Shown: piece by piece, positions 33,996 to 42,713 of the stretch | Position numbering within the stretch: the first letter of the stretch is position 1 | Layout of the letters: each line of letters begins with the position of its first letter | Source: Micromonospora_G sp044901685 | Lineage (GTDB): Bacteria; Actinomycetota; Actinomycetes; Mycobacteriales; Micromonosporaceae | Assembly: GCF_044901685.1 (NCBI RefSeq) | Contig: NZ_JBJDPS010000006.1 | Span: 186,001-250,000 of the forward strand | Direction of reading: 5' to 3' | Length of the DNA: 64,000 bases | Program-made: the position numbers and the translations under genes | Notes under the pieces: generated by a model | What the model saw: the letters and a program-made list of their open reading frames with translations, nothing else | Told to the model about the DNA's origin: nothing | Databases searched by the model: none

Positions 33996-34589
33996 TCACC
34001 TCAGTGAGGTGAACAGCAGTCCGGCGATCAGGGCGCCGAGAACGCCACCGGCGACGATCTGGGCTCGGGTGTGGTCGTGTAGCGCGACGCGGGACCAGGC
34101 GACGGCTATGACGACCAGGGTGAGGATCAGGATCGCGATGAGGGGTAGTTGGCTGGCGAGCATGGTGGTCGCTCCGGCGGAGACGGCCGTGTGGACGCTG
34201 ATTTTCCAGCGTGGGGTGATGGCGGTCAGGACGGCGAGGGTGGTGAACATGGCGACGGTGAGCGCGACGACGGACGTGGGCGCCCCACCGAGGAGCATGA
34301 TCGCGATGCCGATGGCGACCGAGGTGAGGATGAGGGCCATCACGATGAGGCGGGTGCGGATGACGCCGAGGTGCCGGTCGGCCCATCGTCCGGCGTGCAC
34401 GCCGCGTTTGATGATCAGGACGGGGATGATCGCGGCGAACAGCGCGCTGAGTGCTCCCCAGCCGAGGCCGGGCCACCGGTCGGCGGTCCAGCCGGTGATG
34501 AGGCTGACGGCGATGATCCACGTTTTGGGGTCGAGCCAGTCGGTGAGTAGGCGGGCGGTGCGGGATTCGGTGGCGGTGACCGTGGTCAT
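33996..34589 (-). CDS. PAP2-like integral membrane protein
   Basis: 197 residues; ATG 34589 overlaps the stop of the MAB_1171c-type gene (ATGA). About six transmembrane helices are visible (for example LFAAIIPVLIIKRG, RLIVMALILTSVAIGIAIMLL). The C-terminal half carries PAP2-type pieces: KISVHTAVS in place of PSGH, and WSRVALHDHTRAQIVAGG as the SRxxxxxHxxxQ motif. It may be a lipid phosphatase or a non-catalytic relative. Its place in the regulatory operon suggests a role at the membrane during transfer, but this is not established. Confidence 0.75.
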   Translation of the reverse strand: MTTVTATESRTARLLTDWLDPKTWIIAVSLITGWTADRWPGLGWGALSALFAAIIPVLIIKRGVHAGRWADRHLGVIRTRLIVMALILTSVAIGIAIMLLGGAPTSVVALTVAMFTTLAVLTAITPRWKISVHTAVSAGATTMLASQLPLIAILILTLVVIAVAWSRVALHDHTRAQIVAGGVLGALIAGLLFTSLR

Positions 34590-35740
34590 CGGGCGGCCTC
34601 TTGTGTGGCGAGCAGGTCGGCGAGGGTGTCGTTGACGGCGGGGGTGTCCCAGAGGCGGGCGAGGTCGAGCAGCCAGGCGAGTCCGCTGGCTGGGTCGGCG
34701 GACAGCGGTGGTGAGGTGTTCTGGATGACGCCCGACTGCCGTGTGTTCTGTTGCCAGGTGGCGCGGAGCACAAGGGCGTAGGTGGCGGTGTCGAGGTCGT
34801 CGCCGACGAGTCCGCGCCCGGCGAGTCGGGTGCGGGCGAGGGGAGCGAGGTGTGGGGCGGCGTTGCGGTGCAGCACGTGGATGGCGTCGTAGAGCTCGAC
34901 GGTGTGTCGGGCCAGCCGGTCGCGGGGAGTGAGGCCGGGCGGGTCGAGGCGGCGGTTGGCCGGGACGAGCGCCTGCCACAGCGGTTGCAGGGCGCGCAGG
35001 TGACGGCGGGCGCGGAGGCTGGCGCGGGTGGCGGGGATACCGGCGGTGCTGAGACCTATCGCGATGAACAGGATGGCGAGGTATTTGATGTCGTCGGACA
35101 GGTCGACGTAGAACGTGTCGCCCCGGGCCGGTGGGCCGTGGACGAGGCGGGCGCCGAAGTAGGCGAGGCGGTAGAGGCTGTATCCGGTGCCGATGGCGCA
35201 GCCGATGGTGAGCACGAGTTGCCCGGCGCGGACGACCCGGTGGCGGCTGGCGGTGTGGCCGTGGTGGAACAGCCGGGTGGACAGGGCCATCGCCAGGCCG
35301 AGGTAGGTCGTCCAGATCAGGATGTACCAGGTGGCGAGGGGGTGTCCGCCGGCGCGGTCGGCGAAGTCGGCGGAGTCGTCGCGGGGCATCGCCCAGAACA
35401 GGACGGTCATGGACACGGTCGTGACGACCAGTCCGGCCAGGGGCAGGCCGTGCCGGCGGATCCGGGTAGTGGTGCCGAGGACGGCGAGGTCGAACAGCGC
35501 GGCCACGGCGACCAGCCCACTAACGTGCTTGATTAGCACCCCCGCGCCGTGGACCCCGGTGAGCTGGTCGATGTCGTGGGCGATGACATCGACGCGGGCG
35601 GTCATCGACAGCGCCAGGGCGGTGATCGCCACGAACAGCGCGCGGTGGGCCGGGCCGGCGCGCACCGTGTGCACACGGGCGGCGGAGGCCAGCCACAGGA
35701 CGGCGACGACGACGAGTTCGGAACTCGAGATCTCAGACAT
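34586..35740 (-). CDS. MAB_1171c-type membrane protein (DUF6545-like)
   Basis: 384 residues from ATG 35740. About seven transmembrane helices occupy residues ~5-240 (VVVAVLWLASAARV, ALFVAITALALSM, VAVAALFDLAVLG, YILIWTTYLGLAMAL, YLAILFIAIGLSTAG), followed by a ~150-residue cytoplasmic tail with HTVELYDAIHVLHRNAAPHL and DTATYALVLRATW. This layout matches the actinobacterial MAB_1171c family, which commonly sits beside an HTH regulator and an ImmA/IrrE peptidase. Function is unknown; signal reception is my inference. It overlaps the ImmA/IrrE gene by 8 bp and the PAP2 gene by 4 bp. Confidence 0.8.
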   Translation of the reverse strand: MSEISSSELVVVAVLWLASAARVHTVRAGPAHRALFVAITALALSMTARVDVIAHDIDQLTGVHGAGVLIKHVSGLVAVAALFDLAVLGTTTRIRRHGLPLAGLVVTTVSMTVLFWAMPRDDSADFADRAGGHPLATWYILIWTTYLGLAMALSTRLFHHGHTASRHRVVRAGQLVLTIGCAIGTGYSLYRLAYFGARLVHGPPARGDTFYVDLSDDIKYLAILFIAIGLSTAGIPATRASLRARRHLRALQPLWQALVPANRRLDPPGLTPRDRLARHTVELYDAIHVLHRNAAPHLAPLARTRLAGRGLVGDDLDTATYALVLRATWQQNTRQSGVIQNTSPPLSADPASGLAWLLDLARLWDTPAVNDTLADLLATQEAAR

Positions 35741-36269
35741 CGTCGAGCGACAGGGCGGACGTGACCCGGTCGATAGCCGAGGGAACGGCACCGGGGGTCC
35801 GGGCGGCCCGGTCGATGATGACGGTGGCCATCATCTCCGCTTCGCGTTCCTGCTCGGTGCTGAAGTCGTGCCGGCCGAGCATGGCCCGTACGACGCTCAT
35901 GTCCAGGTCAGGTAGCAGGATCTCGCCGAGGTCGACGTCGGATGCCTCGTGGTTCCACAGCATGTGTCCGACCTCGTGGGCGGTGATGTGGTCCTGCTCC
36001 CACGGGCTGCGTGTCGGGTCGACGAAGATCAGGTCCTGGGTCGTGGTGTGTACCCATACGCCGGAGTGCTGGTCTGCTCGTACGGGTACGGGCAGGTCCC
36101 GTACCTCGACGGGGCGCCCGCGGTGGCGGGAGACGACGGCGGCCAGGGAGTGCCGGTCGAACGGCGACGGCACCACGATTCCGTTGTCGTCGAGGAGACG
36201 TTCGCACCGGCGCCGTAGGTCGCGTGGGCGGGGTTCGGTGTTGTGCTGTGGGGTGCGTGGTCGGCGCAC
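35733..36269 (-). CDS. ImmA/IrrE-family metallopeptidase
   Basis: 178 residues; GTG 36269 follows GGGGAG. The zinc motif HEVGH (ITAHEVGHMLWNHE) with a downstream Glu-rich helix (STEQEREAEMMATVI) marks the ImmA/IrrE fold. In ICEBs1 of Bacillus, ImmA cleaves the repressor ImmR to release conjugation. Here it lies between an HTH regulator (134 bp upstream) and a membrane protein (8-bp overlap), divergent from the transfer operon. A repressor-cleaving role is therefore plausible, though these gene trios also occur away from mobile elements. Confidence 0.88.
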   Translation of the reverse strand: MRRPRTPQHNTEPRPRDLRRRCERLLDDNGIVVPSPFDRHSLAAVVSRHRGRPVEVRDLPVPVRADQHSGVWVHTTTQDLIFVDPTRSPWEQDHITAHEVGHMLWNHEASDVDLGEILLPDLDMSVVRAMLGRHDFSTEQEREAEMMATVIIDRAARTPGAVPSAIDRVTSALSLDDV

Positions 36270-36403
36270 AGCTTCTCCCCGCGTCGCATGGGTAAGCCCG
36301 GCGACAGAAAGCCACCGGGCTGGAATATCCGCATTCGGGAGAGTAGCGAGGAAATGTGAGTACCGACCAGGGGGAAAGCGCAGGTCAGAGGCACATCTCA
36401 CAA

Positions 36404-36859
36404 TCAGGCCGACGGCTCCACCGGGTCGTCCGTGATCTCCGGCAGCCCTTCCAGGCGCCGGAAGTAGCGCAGCTGAGCCTTGATCGGATCCAGGGCTTCG
36501 GCGGACAGCCCAGCGGCCAACCGGGCGAGTTCACGCACCCCGTGATCGCGCAGCTCGGTGACGATCGCCAACTGCGCGTCGACGCGATCGGCGATGACGC
36601 CGTCGGCGAAGTACTCCACCGGGACGCCGAACAGGCGGGCGATCCAGATCAGCTTGTCCAGGCTCGGGGTCGCGCGCTTGCTGGTGCGGATCTGCTGCAG
36701 ATACACCGAGGACACGGCCCGGTGACCGGCGAGTTCCGCGATCTTCGCGGCGGCCTCGCGGTAGCTGTAGGGGCGGCCGAGTGCGGCGGGATAGACCGTC
36801 CGGAAGAGGTGGTCCAAGCGCGCCGCGACGAAGTTTGGCCCGTCATTGTCGGTGGTCAT
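36404..36859 (-). CDS. HTH regulator of the conjugative element
   Basis: 151 residues from ATG 36859. The N-terminal ~75 residues form an extended XRE-like HTH (LDHLFRTVYPAALGRPYSYR, AAKIAELAGHRAVSSVYLQQ, TPSLDKLIWIARLFGVPVEYF). The C-terminal helices (AQLAIVTELRDHGVRELARL, LDPIKAQLRYFRRLEGLP) likely mediate dimerisation. It is transcribed divergently from the transfer operon across a 220-bp region, an arrangement expected of a repressor of that operon. It may be the substrate of the neighbouring ImmA/IrrE peptidase. Confidence 0.85.
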   Translation of the reverse strand: MTTDNDGPNFVAARLDHLFRTVYPAALGRPYSYREAAAKIAELAGHRAVSSVYLQQIRTSKRATPSLDKLIWIARLFGVPVEYFADGVIADRVDAQLAIVTELRDHGVRELARLAAGLSAEALDPIKAQLRYFRRLEGLPEITDDPVEPSA

Positions 36860-37017
36860 CCCAGTGGTTGGCCTCTCGACTGTTGACGTTCCAACCCAGG
36901 ATGCGTTGTTCGCGATCGTTGGCGCAACTCCTTCGCCTATGAGCCATGTCACTCCGCTGGAGACTATCGCGCCGGGGTGGGGGACCGCTTACAGTTCCCC
37001 CGCTGTTCGTGATTGTT

Positions 37018-37044
37018 GTCTTCCCTGGGTTGACCAGGGAAGAC
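37018..37044. promoter_or_regulatory. Perfect hairpin in the transfer-operon leader
   Basis: GTCTTCCCTGG and its exact complement CCAGGGAAGAC flank a 5-nt loop (GTTGA), 38 bp before the first transfer gene and downstream of the HTH-gene start region. It could be an operator for the HTH regulator, an attenuator or an mRNA-stabilising stem. Confidence 0.6.
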
Positions 37045-37082
37045 GCCAGCGGCGACACCCCTGCTCGCGAGGAGAACTCCCC

Positions 37083-37382
37083 ATGCATCACCTTGCCTCC
37101 GCGTTGTCCGTGTTCGCGGACGTGCCCAATCCGGCCCCCGCCGACCCGACTGGTGGCAGCAACGGAGTCTCGCTGCTGCTGTCCTACGTCAAGTGGGGCG
37201 CGTTGATCGCCTGCGCCATCGCGGCTCTCGCCTCCGGCGGTCTGATGGCCGCCGGCAAGCTCTCTAACCGCCCCGACACGGCCGAGAAGGGCAAGAGCGC
37301 CTTCATCTGGTCGCTAGCCGGCGTGATCGCTACCGCGATCGCGATTCCCCTGGTCAACACCGTCTTCGGTGCGGCCGGCTAA
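37083..37382 (+). CDS. VirB2/TrbC-like small membrane protein
   Basis: 99 residues; ATG 37083 follows GAGGAG. Two hydrophobic helices (VKWGALIACAIAALASGGLMAAG and SLAGVIATAIAIPLVNTVF) are joined by a short charged loop (KLSNRPDTAEKGK), the topology of VirB2/TrbC pilin-type subunits. The N-terminal ~25 residues may be a leader. It is the first gene of the transfer operon. A pilus or channel subunit role is inferred from topology and position, since sequence similarity to classical VirB2 is low. Confidence 0.7.
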   Translation: MHHLASALSVFADVPNPAPADPTGGSNGVSLLLSYVKWGALIACAIAALASGGLMAAGKLSNRPDTAEKGKSAFIWSLAGVIATAIAIPLVNTVFGAAG

Positions 37383-37394
37383 CCACCAGCGCTT

Positions 37395-38114
37395 ATGAGC
37401 ACCTTCCTGGATGAGACCCCCCGCCGACGGCGCGTAACGGTGATCGTCTCCGTGGCGATCGCCGTGGCCGCAGCGGCCGTGCTGATCACCTGGACGCTTT
37501 CCCGCTCCGCCGGTGACCCACCGAGGGGCAGTGCGGCGTCGGCGTCCCCGGCTCCGCCGTCCCCGGTCCAGCAGGTTCCCGCAGGCCCGTTACAACTCGT
37601 CAAGGGTAAGCGGACCGTGGAGGGGATATCGGTCGGTTATCCCCACACCATGCAGGGTGCGGCGATAGCGGGCGCGGAGTACCTAACCCAGATCCTGTCT
37701 ACCCTCGACCCGCAGCGGGGCCGGCAGATCGCCTCGGTGATCGCGGACCCGTCGTTCGACGGCGCCGAGGACGAGATGGCGCAAGGGCGACTCAATATCC
37801 GCCGTTCCTTGGGCCTGCCGACCACCGGCCCGGTCCCGTCGGGTGCGTCGATCACCTTTGGGCCCGCCGCCTACCAACTGCGTGACGCCTCACCGGACAC
37901 CGTGACGGTGGTGATCCTGGCCTATCTGACCACCAACTCCGGTGGTCAGGTCACGCCAACGCTCGGGGCGTACCCGATCGAACTGCATTGGGACGGCACC
38001 GACTGGAAAGCCCTCAGGCCCGGGGCGAGCAGGTTTGCCGACTACGCCAGCCTGGTCGCGCAGCCCAACACCGCTGATGCCGCCGCTCGGGGATGGCAGG
38101 TGCTTACCCCATGA
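37395..38114 (+). CDS. Single-pass transfer protein, VirB8-like candidate
   Basis: 239 residues from ATG 37395. A basic N-terminus (RRRRVTVI) precedes one transmembrane helix (VSVAIAVAAAAVLITWTL), a Pro/Ser linker and an extracytoplasmic domain of ~170 residues (GISVGYPHTMQGAAIAGAEY, RQIASVIADPSF, VTVVILAYLTTN, YPIELHWDGTDWKAL). One-helix-plus-external-domain is the topology of VirB8/TcpC proteins. The sequence family is one I know only from actinobacterial conjugation loci. It overlaps the next gene by 4 bp. Confidence 0.65.
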   Translation: MSTFLDETPRRRRVTVIVSVAIAVAAAAVLITWTLSRSAGDPPRGSAASASPAPPSPVQQVPAGPLQLVKGKRTVEGISVGYPHTMQGAAIAGAEYLTQILSTLDPQRGRQIASVIADPSFDGAEDEMAQGRLNIRRSLGLPTTGPVPSGASITFGPAAYQLRDASPDTVTVVILAYLTTNSGGQVTPTLGAYPIELHWDGTDWKALRPGASRFADYASLVAQPNTADAAARGWQVLTP

Positions 38115-39613
38115 TTGCCGTGGTCGCCGCGTGCGACCCCATCCACGGGGACTCCAGCGGCTGCAACCCCGGGGACATCATCGGCGGTGTCATCGGTGGT
38201 GTCGCGGGCAACGCCTGGGAGTCGGTCTGCAAGTCGTTCGCCGACGCCGCGACGTCGCTGCTGAAGACGTTCGCGGACGCGTTCGTGGCCTTTCCGAACA
38301 TCGACCTGATGAGCATCGACGGGCCGTACGCGATCTCGAAGTGGCTCGCGATGGGGATCGCCGCGCTGCTGCTGCTGATCCAGATCATCCGAACCGCGGT
38401 CACCCAGGACGGTTCCGCCCTGGCCCAAGGGTTGGTCGGCACCGGCAAAGCGGTGCTGGCGTTCCTGGCCACGATGCTCGTCGCGAACGCGGCACTGATC
38501 GCCTCGGACGAGATCACCAAAGGCATCGTCGACAGATCCCTCGGCGGCAACGACGGACTGAAGGCCAAGCTGACCGTTCTGTTCCAGCTCACCAGCGTCA
38601 ACGGCACCTCCGCCTCGCTGATGCTGATACTGGCCCTGGTCGGGATCGCGCTCACGCTGGTGCTGTGGTTCGAGATGCTGCTGCGCAACGCCGCGATCGC
38701 GGTGCTGCTGGCGACCTCGCCGATCGCGGCGGTCGGGCAGATCTCGGAGACGACGAAGAGTTGGTGGTCGAAGCTCTGCGCGGCGACGATCCAGCTGATC
38801 ATCCTCAAGCCCGTGATCGCGATGGTGTTCGCGATCGGATTCGGTATCTTCGGTGACCCGACCGACCCCACCCGGGCCAAGGACCTCACCACCCTCCTGA
38901 CCGGCATGCTGGTCCTCCTCCTCGCGGTCGTGGCGTGGCCGGTCATCGCCCGCTTCTTCACCTTCGCCACCGTGCAGGCCGCCGCCGGCGGAGGCATGGC
39001 CGGTCTACTCGGCTTCGCGGCCGGTCGCACCAACAGCGGCGGCGGATCCCCCGTCGGGGTGAACCCGGCCCAGTTCAGCCAGGCCACCGAGGCCCGCACC
39101 ATGGCCGCCGCCGGCACCGAGACCGGCGCGGCCGGCGCCACCGGAGCGACGGGAGCCGGGGCAACCGGCGCCGCCGCGACCGGGGGGTCCGCTGCGGCCG
39201 GCGCCGGAGCGGCTGGGGCTGCCGGGGCGTTGGGAGCGGTCGCCCTACCGATCGCGTTCGCCGCCGCTGGTATCGACATGGCCCAACGCGCCGTGAACTC
39301 CCTCGCCGGGCGAATGGAGCAGACCGCCGGGCACGCCGGAATCCACGGCGCGAACCCGCACGCCAGACCCGCCGGCTACCCGCAGTACGGGGGAAGTTGG
39401 ACCGGCGCCGCCACTGGCGGTGGTTCCAGCGGCGATACGCAGCCGGCGCCGCCGGTACAACCCGACCGCAGTAGCTCCGTGGCCACTCCCGAGGTCCCAT
39501 GGGCGGGGTCGATGCCGGAATCCCGCACCGAACCGGTGGCGCCGGATCCCGGGCCGCCGCCGGTTCCTCATCAGCCCACGTACACCAGCCCGATTGAGGA
39601 GGTCGGCAAGTGA
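38111..39613 (+). CDS. VirB6/TrbL-like polytopic membrane protein
   Basis: 500 residues; ATG 38111 overlaps the previous stop (ATGA). Several transmembrane helices lie between ~75 and ~310 (WLAMGIAALLLLIQIIRTAV, AVLAFLATMLVANAALIAS, LMLILALVGIALTLVLWFEML, LLTGMLVLLLAVVAWPVIARFF). After these comes a long Gly/Ala-rich tract (~345-400, with repeated GATGA-type units) and a Pro-rich cytoplasmic tail. This fits VirB6/TrbL channel proteins of type IV secretion systems. The low-complexity tail is unusual for the family and could be disordered. Confidence 0.8.
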   Translation: MIAVVAACDPIHGDSSGCNPGDIIGGVIGGVAGNAWESVCKSFADAATSLLKTFADAFVAFPNIDLMSIDGPYAISKWLAMGIAALLLLIQIIRTAVTQDGSALAQGLVGTGKAVLAFLATMLVANAALIASDEITKGIVDRSLGGNDGLKAKLTVLFQLTSVNGTSASLMLILALVGIALTLVLWFEMLLRNAAIAVLLATSPIAAVGQISETTKSWWSKLCAATIQLIILKPVIAMVFAIGFGIFGDPTDPTRAKDLTTLLTGMLVLLLAVVAWPVIARFFTFATVQAAAGGGMAGLLGFAAGRTNSGGGSPVGVNPAQFSQATEARTMAAAGTETGAAGATGATGAGATGAAATGGSAAAGAGAAGAAGALGAVALPIAFAAAGIDMAQRAVNSLAGRMEQTAGHAGIHGANPHARPAGYPQYGGSWTGAATGGGSSGDTQPAPPVQPDRSSSVATPEVPWAGSMPESRTEPVAPDPGPPPVPHQPTYTSPIEEVGK

Positions 39614-41145
39614 GCACCAACTCCGACCACAGCACCCGCACCTACTTCGGGTGGCAGCACGAGAAGGTCGCGTTCCTGTTCGGGATGACCCTTCAACGCG
39701 TCGTGATGGTCGCCGCGGCGGTCCTCGCCGCGATCTGGCCGCTCGCGTCGGCGCGGATGCAGGCCGGCGTGGTCCTCTGGCCCGTCGCCGCGATCCTCAC
39801 GGCGTTGGCGTTCCTCCGTCTCGGCGGGCGAACCGTCGACGAGTGGGTCCTCGCCTTCACCTCATACCACGTTGGTAGGTCCCGCACCCGCCACCGTTTC
39901 CTGTCCGCGGCCTTCGCACCGGATGCCACGGCGGACAAGACCGCGCCGAAGCCGATGGACCTGCCCGGCCTCCTCGCCCCGATCAAAATCATGGAAGGGC
40001 GGGGGCCGACCGGTGCACCCTTGGCGGTGGCGTACCACCGCCTGGACCGGACTTACACCGCGGTCGCCCGGGTACGGTACTCCGGCATCAGCCTGGTCGA
40101 CTCCAGCCGCCGCGACCAACGCGTCGCGAGCTGGGGCGCCCTGTTGGCCGGGTTGTGCACCGAGGGGAACCCGATCACCCGTGTGCAGGCGTTGCAGCGG
40201 ATCGTGCCGGAGTCCGGTGCCGCGCTGCGTCGCTGGCACGCCGACCACGTCGCCGACGGGGCACCACGGCAGGCGGTCGAGGTCACCTCGGGTCTACTGG
40301 CCGGCGCCACCCTCTCGACCAGCGGCCGGGAGGCGTATCTCGCGTTCACCATGGACGAGCGCCGCGCCTCCGGGGCGATCAAAGGCGCCGGTGGCGGAAG
40401 CGCCGCCGCCGCCGGAATCCTCACCCGGCACCTTCGCGCCCTGGGCGCGTCGATCGCCGGAGCGGATCTGCAAATCGAGTCGTGGCTCGGCCCGCGTGAT
40501 CTCGCCGAGGTGATCCGGACCGCCTATGACCCGCACTCGGGTCGGCACCTGGCCGAACGCCGCGCCAACGCCAGCGCCGTGAACGCCGACGGCCTGGCAG
40601 CCGGCGTCGACCCGGCGGTCGCTGGCCCGGCGGCGGCGGAAAGCAAACCGCACGCCTACGCCCACGACGGCGCCCATTCCGTGACGTACTGGATTCACGA
40701 CTGGCCGCGTAACCAGGTGTACGCCACCGTCCTCGCACCACTGCTCGGCGAGGGCGTGCACCGCCGATCGTTCTCCATGCACATCGAACCCCTCGGGCCT
40801 CGGGAGGCGTCGCGGAAGGTGATGGGGGAGCGGACCAAACGTTCCGTCGCCGTGGGGATGCGCCAACGGACCAAGCAGATCGTGCCTGAGCACGAACGCC
40901 AGGCACTCGTTCGCGCGGAGGCGCAGGACGCCGAACTCGCCGCCGGCCACGGACTGGTCCGCTTCACCGGTTACGTGACGTTGACCGTCACCGACGCCGA
41001 CCAGCTCGAAGACGCCTGCCTGGCGCTGGAAGCCGACGCCGCCGCGGCCCGGATCGAAATCCGCCGCATGTGGTACGCCCACGATGTCGGCTTCGTCATG
41101 GGCGCCCTCCCGCTCGGCTTCGGACTACCGAAGAAGAGGTGGTAA
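39610..41145 (+). CDS. SCO6880-family conjugation protein
   Basis: 511 residues from GTG 39610, overlapping the previous stop by 4 bp. The N-terminal ~90 residues carry two hydrophobic helices (VVMVAAAVLAAIWPLASAR, AGVVLWPVAAILTALAFLRL), which resemble PrgI/VirB3-type proteins. The remainder is soluble, with IKIMEGRGPTGAPLAVAYHR, an ALRRWHADHV segment and a C-terminal GYVTLTVTDADQLEDACLALE that resembles the N-terminal domain of VirB4 ATPases. I recognise it as the SCO6880 type of actinobacterial conjugation genes. It precedes VirB4 and probably acts with it at the inner face of the channel. Confidence 0.82.
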   Translation: MSTNSDHSTRTYFGWQHEKVAFLFGMTLQRVVMVAAAVLAAIWPLASARMQAGVVLWPVAAILTALAFLRLGGRTVDEWVLAFTSYHVGRSRTRHRFLSAAFAPDATADKTAPKPMDLPGLLAPIKIMEGRGPTGAPLAVAYHRLDRTYTAVARVRYSGISLVDSSRRDQRVASWGALLAGLCTEGNPITRVQALQRIVPESGAALRRWHADHVADGAPRQAVEVTSGLLAGATLSTSGREAYLAFTMDERRASGAIKGAGGGSAAAAGILTRHLRALGASIAGADLQIESWLGPRDLAEVIRTAYDPHSGRHLAERRANASAVNADGLAAGVDPAVAGPAAAESKPHAYAHDGAHSVTYWIHDWPRNQVYATVLAPLLGEGVHRRSFSMHIEPLGPREASRKVMGERTKRSVAVGMRQRTKQIVPEHERQALVRAEAQDAELAAGHGLVRFTGYVTLTVTDADQLEDACLALEADAAAARIEIRRMWYAHDVGFVMGALPLGFGLPKKRW

Positions 41146-41151
41146 CCCGCC

Positions 41152-41226
41152 ATGAACACCACATCCCGCAGTGCTCCCACACCGCACCAGGCGCAGGGAG
41201 GTGAGGTGGATGCCGTTGCGGCGTAA
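41152..41226 (+). CDS. Possible 24-aa leader peptide before virB4
   Basis: ATG 41152 follows GAGGTGG and begins 6 bp after the preceding stop. The peptide (MNTTSRSAPTPHQAQGGEVD...) ends at TAA 41224-41226, 14 bp inside the VirB4 gene, and carries the VirB4 ribosome site within its own sequence. Ribosomes finishing it would expose or deliver to the VirB4 start. It may be only a spacer. Confidence 0.35.
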   Translation: MNTTSRSAPTPHQAQGGEVDAVAA

Positions 41227-42709
41227 GCGAGGCAACGACCTGCCCGTCGTGGACCTGGCCGACGTGCTCGGACAGCTGCCCACCCCGACCACGATCCGGA
41301 TACCGGAAGCGGCACCGGAGCGGGTCCGGCCAGAGCCGACGCCACCGCGACGCGGCTGGGCCCGCCCGTTCGCCGGCCGCGCCGCCCGCGCACCGCAGGT
41401 CCCGGTCTTCCGCAGTTCCACCGGCCAGATGCAGGGCCTCTACCCCTGGCTGTACGGACAGACGATGCCCCCGACCGGCACCTACATCGGCATCGACACC
41501 CAATCCGGCGGCAGCTTCTCCTGCCACCCCATCGAATGGCTGCGACTCGGACTGATCACCAACCCCAACTTCCTGATCACCGGTGTCCCCGGGTCGGGTA
41601 AGTCGGCCACAATCAAGCTGCTCTGCTACCGGCTGATGGCGTACGGGGTCAAAGCCTTCGTCCTGGGCGACATCAAGAACGAGTACGCCACCCTCGCCCG
41701 GCACCTCGGCGTCGAACCGATGGAACTCGGTCCCGGCCTCGGCAACCGCCTCAACCCCCTCGACAGCGGACCCCTGGGACGTAACCTGCCCGCCGACCCC
41801 GAACAGCTACGCGAGCGCCTCGACGAGATCCACCGCCGCCGCATCACTTTGTTGTCCTCGCTGCTGGTTATGCGCCTCGGCCGTGCCCTGTCACCGACCG
41901 AGGAAGCGGCCCTGTCGTTGGCGATCAAACACGCCTCCGGCGAGGCGACCGGTCACAGCGATCTGACCGATCCGACCATTCCCGCCGTCTGGGCACTGCT
42001 CCGCGATCCGCTGCCGGAGATGGCGACGGAACTGCGTATCCGCGGTGACGACACCGCGGAGCTGCGGGAGATGATTCGGCCCACCGCCGACGCACTCGGC
42101 AACATGATCCACGGCTCCCTCAGTGGCCTGTTCGACGGACCCACCACGGTCAACCTGGACTTCGACGCGCCGATCCAGACCGTTGACCTGTCTCGGATCG
42201 ACGGGCGCGGTGACGAAACCGTGGCGATGACCCTCGCCTGTGTGTCGTCGTGGGGGCAGGCGGCGATTGACGAACCGGGCGGCCCGGTACGCATGGTCAT
42301 CCGCGACGAACTCTGGCGGGCCATGCGCGTCCCCGCGATGATCCGCAAGGTCGACTCCGACCTGCGACTGTCCCGCGCGCAGGGCACCCTGCAGATGCTC
42401 AGTACCCACCGGCTGGCCGACTTCGAAGCCGTCGGCGCCGCCGGCAGCGAAGAAGTCATGATTGCCAGCAATTTGATCGCCTCCTGCGACGTGCGGGTCT
42501 GTCTGCGCCAGGACACCGCCCCGTTGGCCATGACGAAGGAGCAGATCGGGCTCACCGACACCGAATGCGCCCACATCGCCTCATGGTCCGGCGAACACGT
42601 CGGCCGGGCCCTGTGGAAGGTCGGACGGCAGCCCAGCCAGATCGTGCAAACGATCCTCACCGCCCAAGAGCGGCAGCTGTTCTACACCAACGAGCGGATG
42701 GCGGTGTAG
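41210..42709 (+). CDS. VirB4-family type IV secretion ATPase
   Basis: 499 residues; ATG 41210 has GGGAGGTG upstream, so the frame from 41171 is not used. Walker A is LITGVPGSGKSATIK (~residue 123-137). DIKNEYATLARHLG follows, and the Walker B-type region is VRMVIRDELWRAMR with the downstream LSTHRLADF sensor. A HerA/FtsK-like hexameric ATPase is expected, powering channel assembly or transport on the cytoplasmic side. The usual VirB4 N-terminal domain is short here; the SCO6880-type neighbour may supply it. It lies 4 bp before the next gene. Confidence 0.93.
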   Translation: MPLRRKRGNDLPVVDLADVLGQLPTPTTIRIPEAAPERVRPEPTPPRRGWARPFAGRAARAPQVPVFRSSTGQMQGLYPWLYGQTMPPTGTYIGIDTQSGGSFSCHPIEWLRLGLITNPNFLITGVPGSGKSATIKLLCYRLMAYGVKAFVLGDIKNEYATLARHLGVEPMELGPGLGNRLNPLDSGPLGRNLPADPEQLRERLDEIHRRRITLLSSLLVMRLGRALSPTEEAALSLAIKHASGEATGHSDLTDPTIPAVWALLRDPLPEMATELRIRGDDTAELREMIRPTADALGNMIHGSLSGLFDGPTTVNLDFDAPIQTVDLSRIDGRGDETVAMTLACVSSWGQAAIDEPGGPVRMVIRDELWRAMRVPAMIRKVDSDLRLSRAQGTLQMLSTHRLADFEAVGAAGSEEVMIASNLIASCDVRVCLRQDTAPLAMTKEQIGLTDTECAHIASWSGEHVGRALWKVGRQPSQIVQTILTAQERQLFYTNERMAV

Positions 42710-42713
42710 TCGG

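Noticed and set aside
39120..39240. Gly/Ala-rich tandem units mistaken for a DNA repeat array
   Set aside because: These are codon-level low-complexity units in the VirB6-like protein, not a separate repeat or CRISPR.
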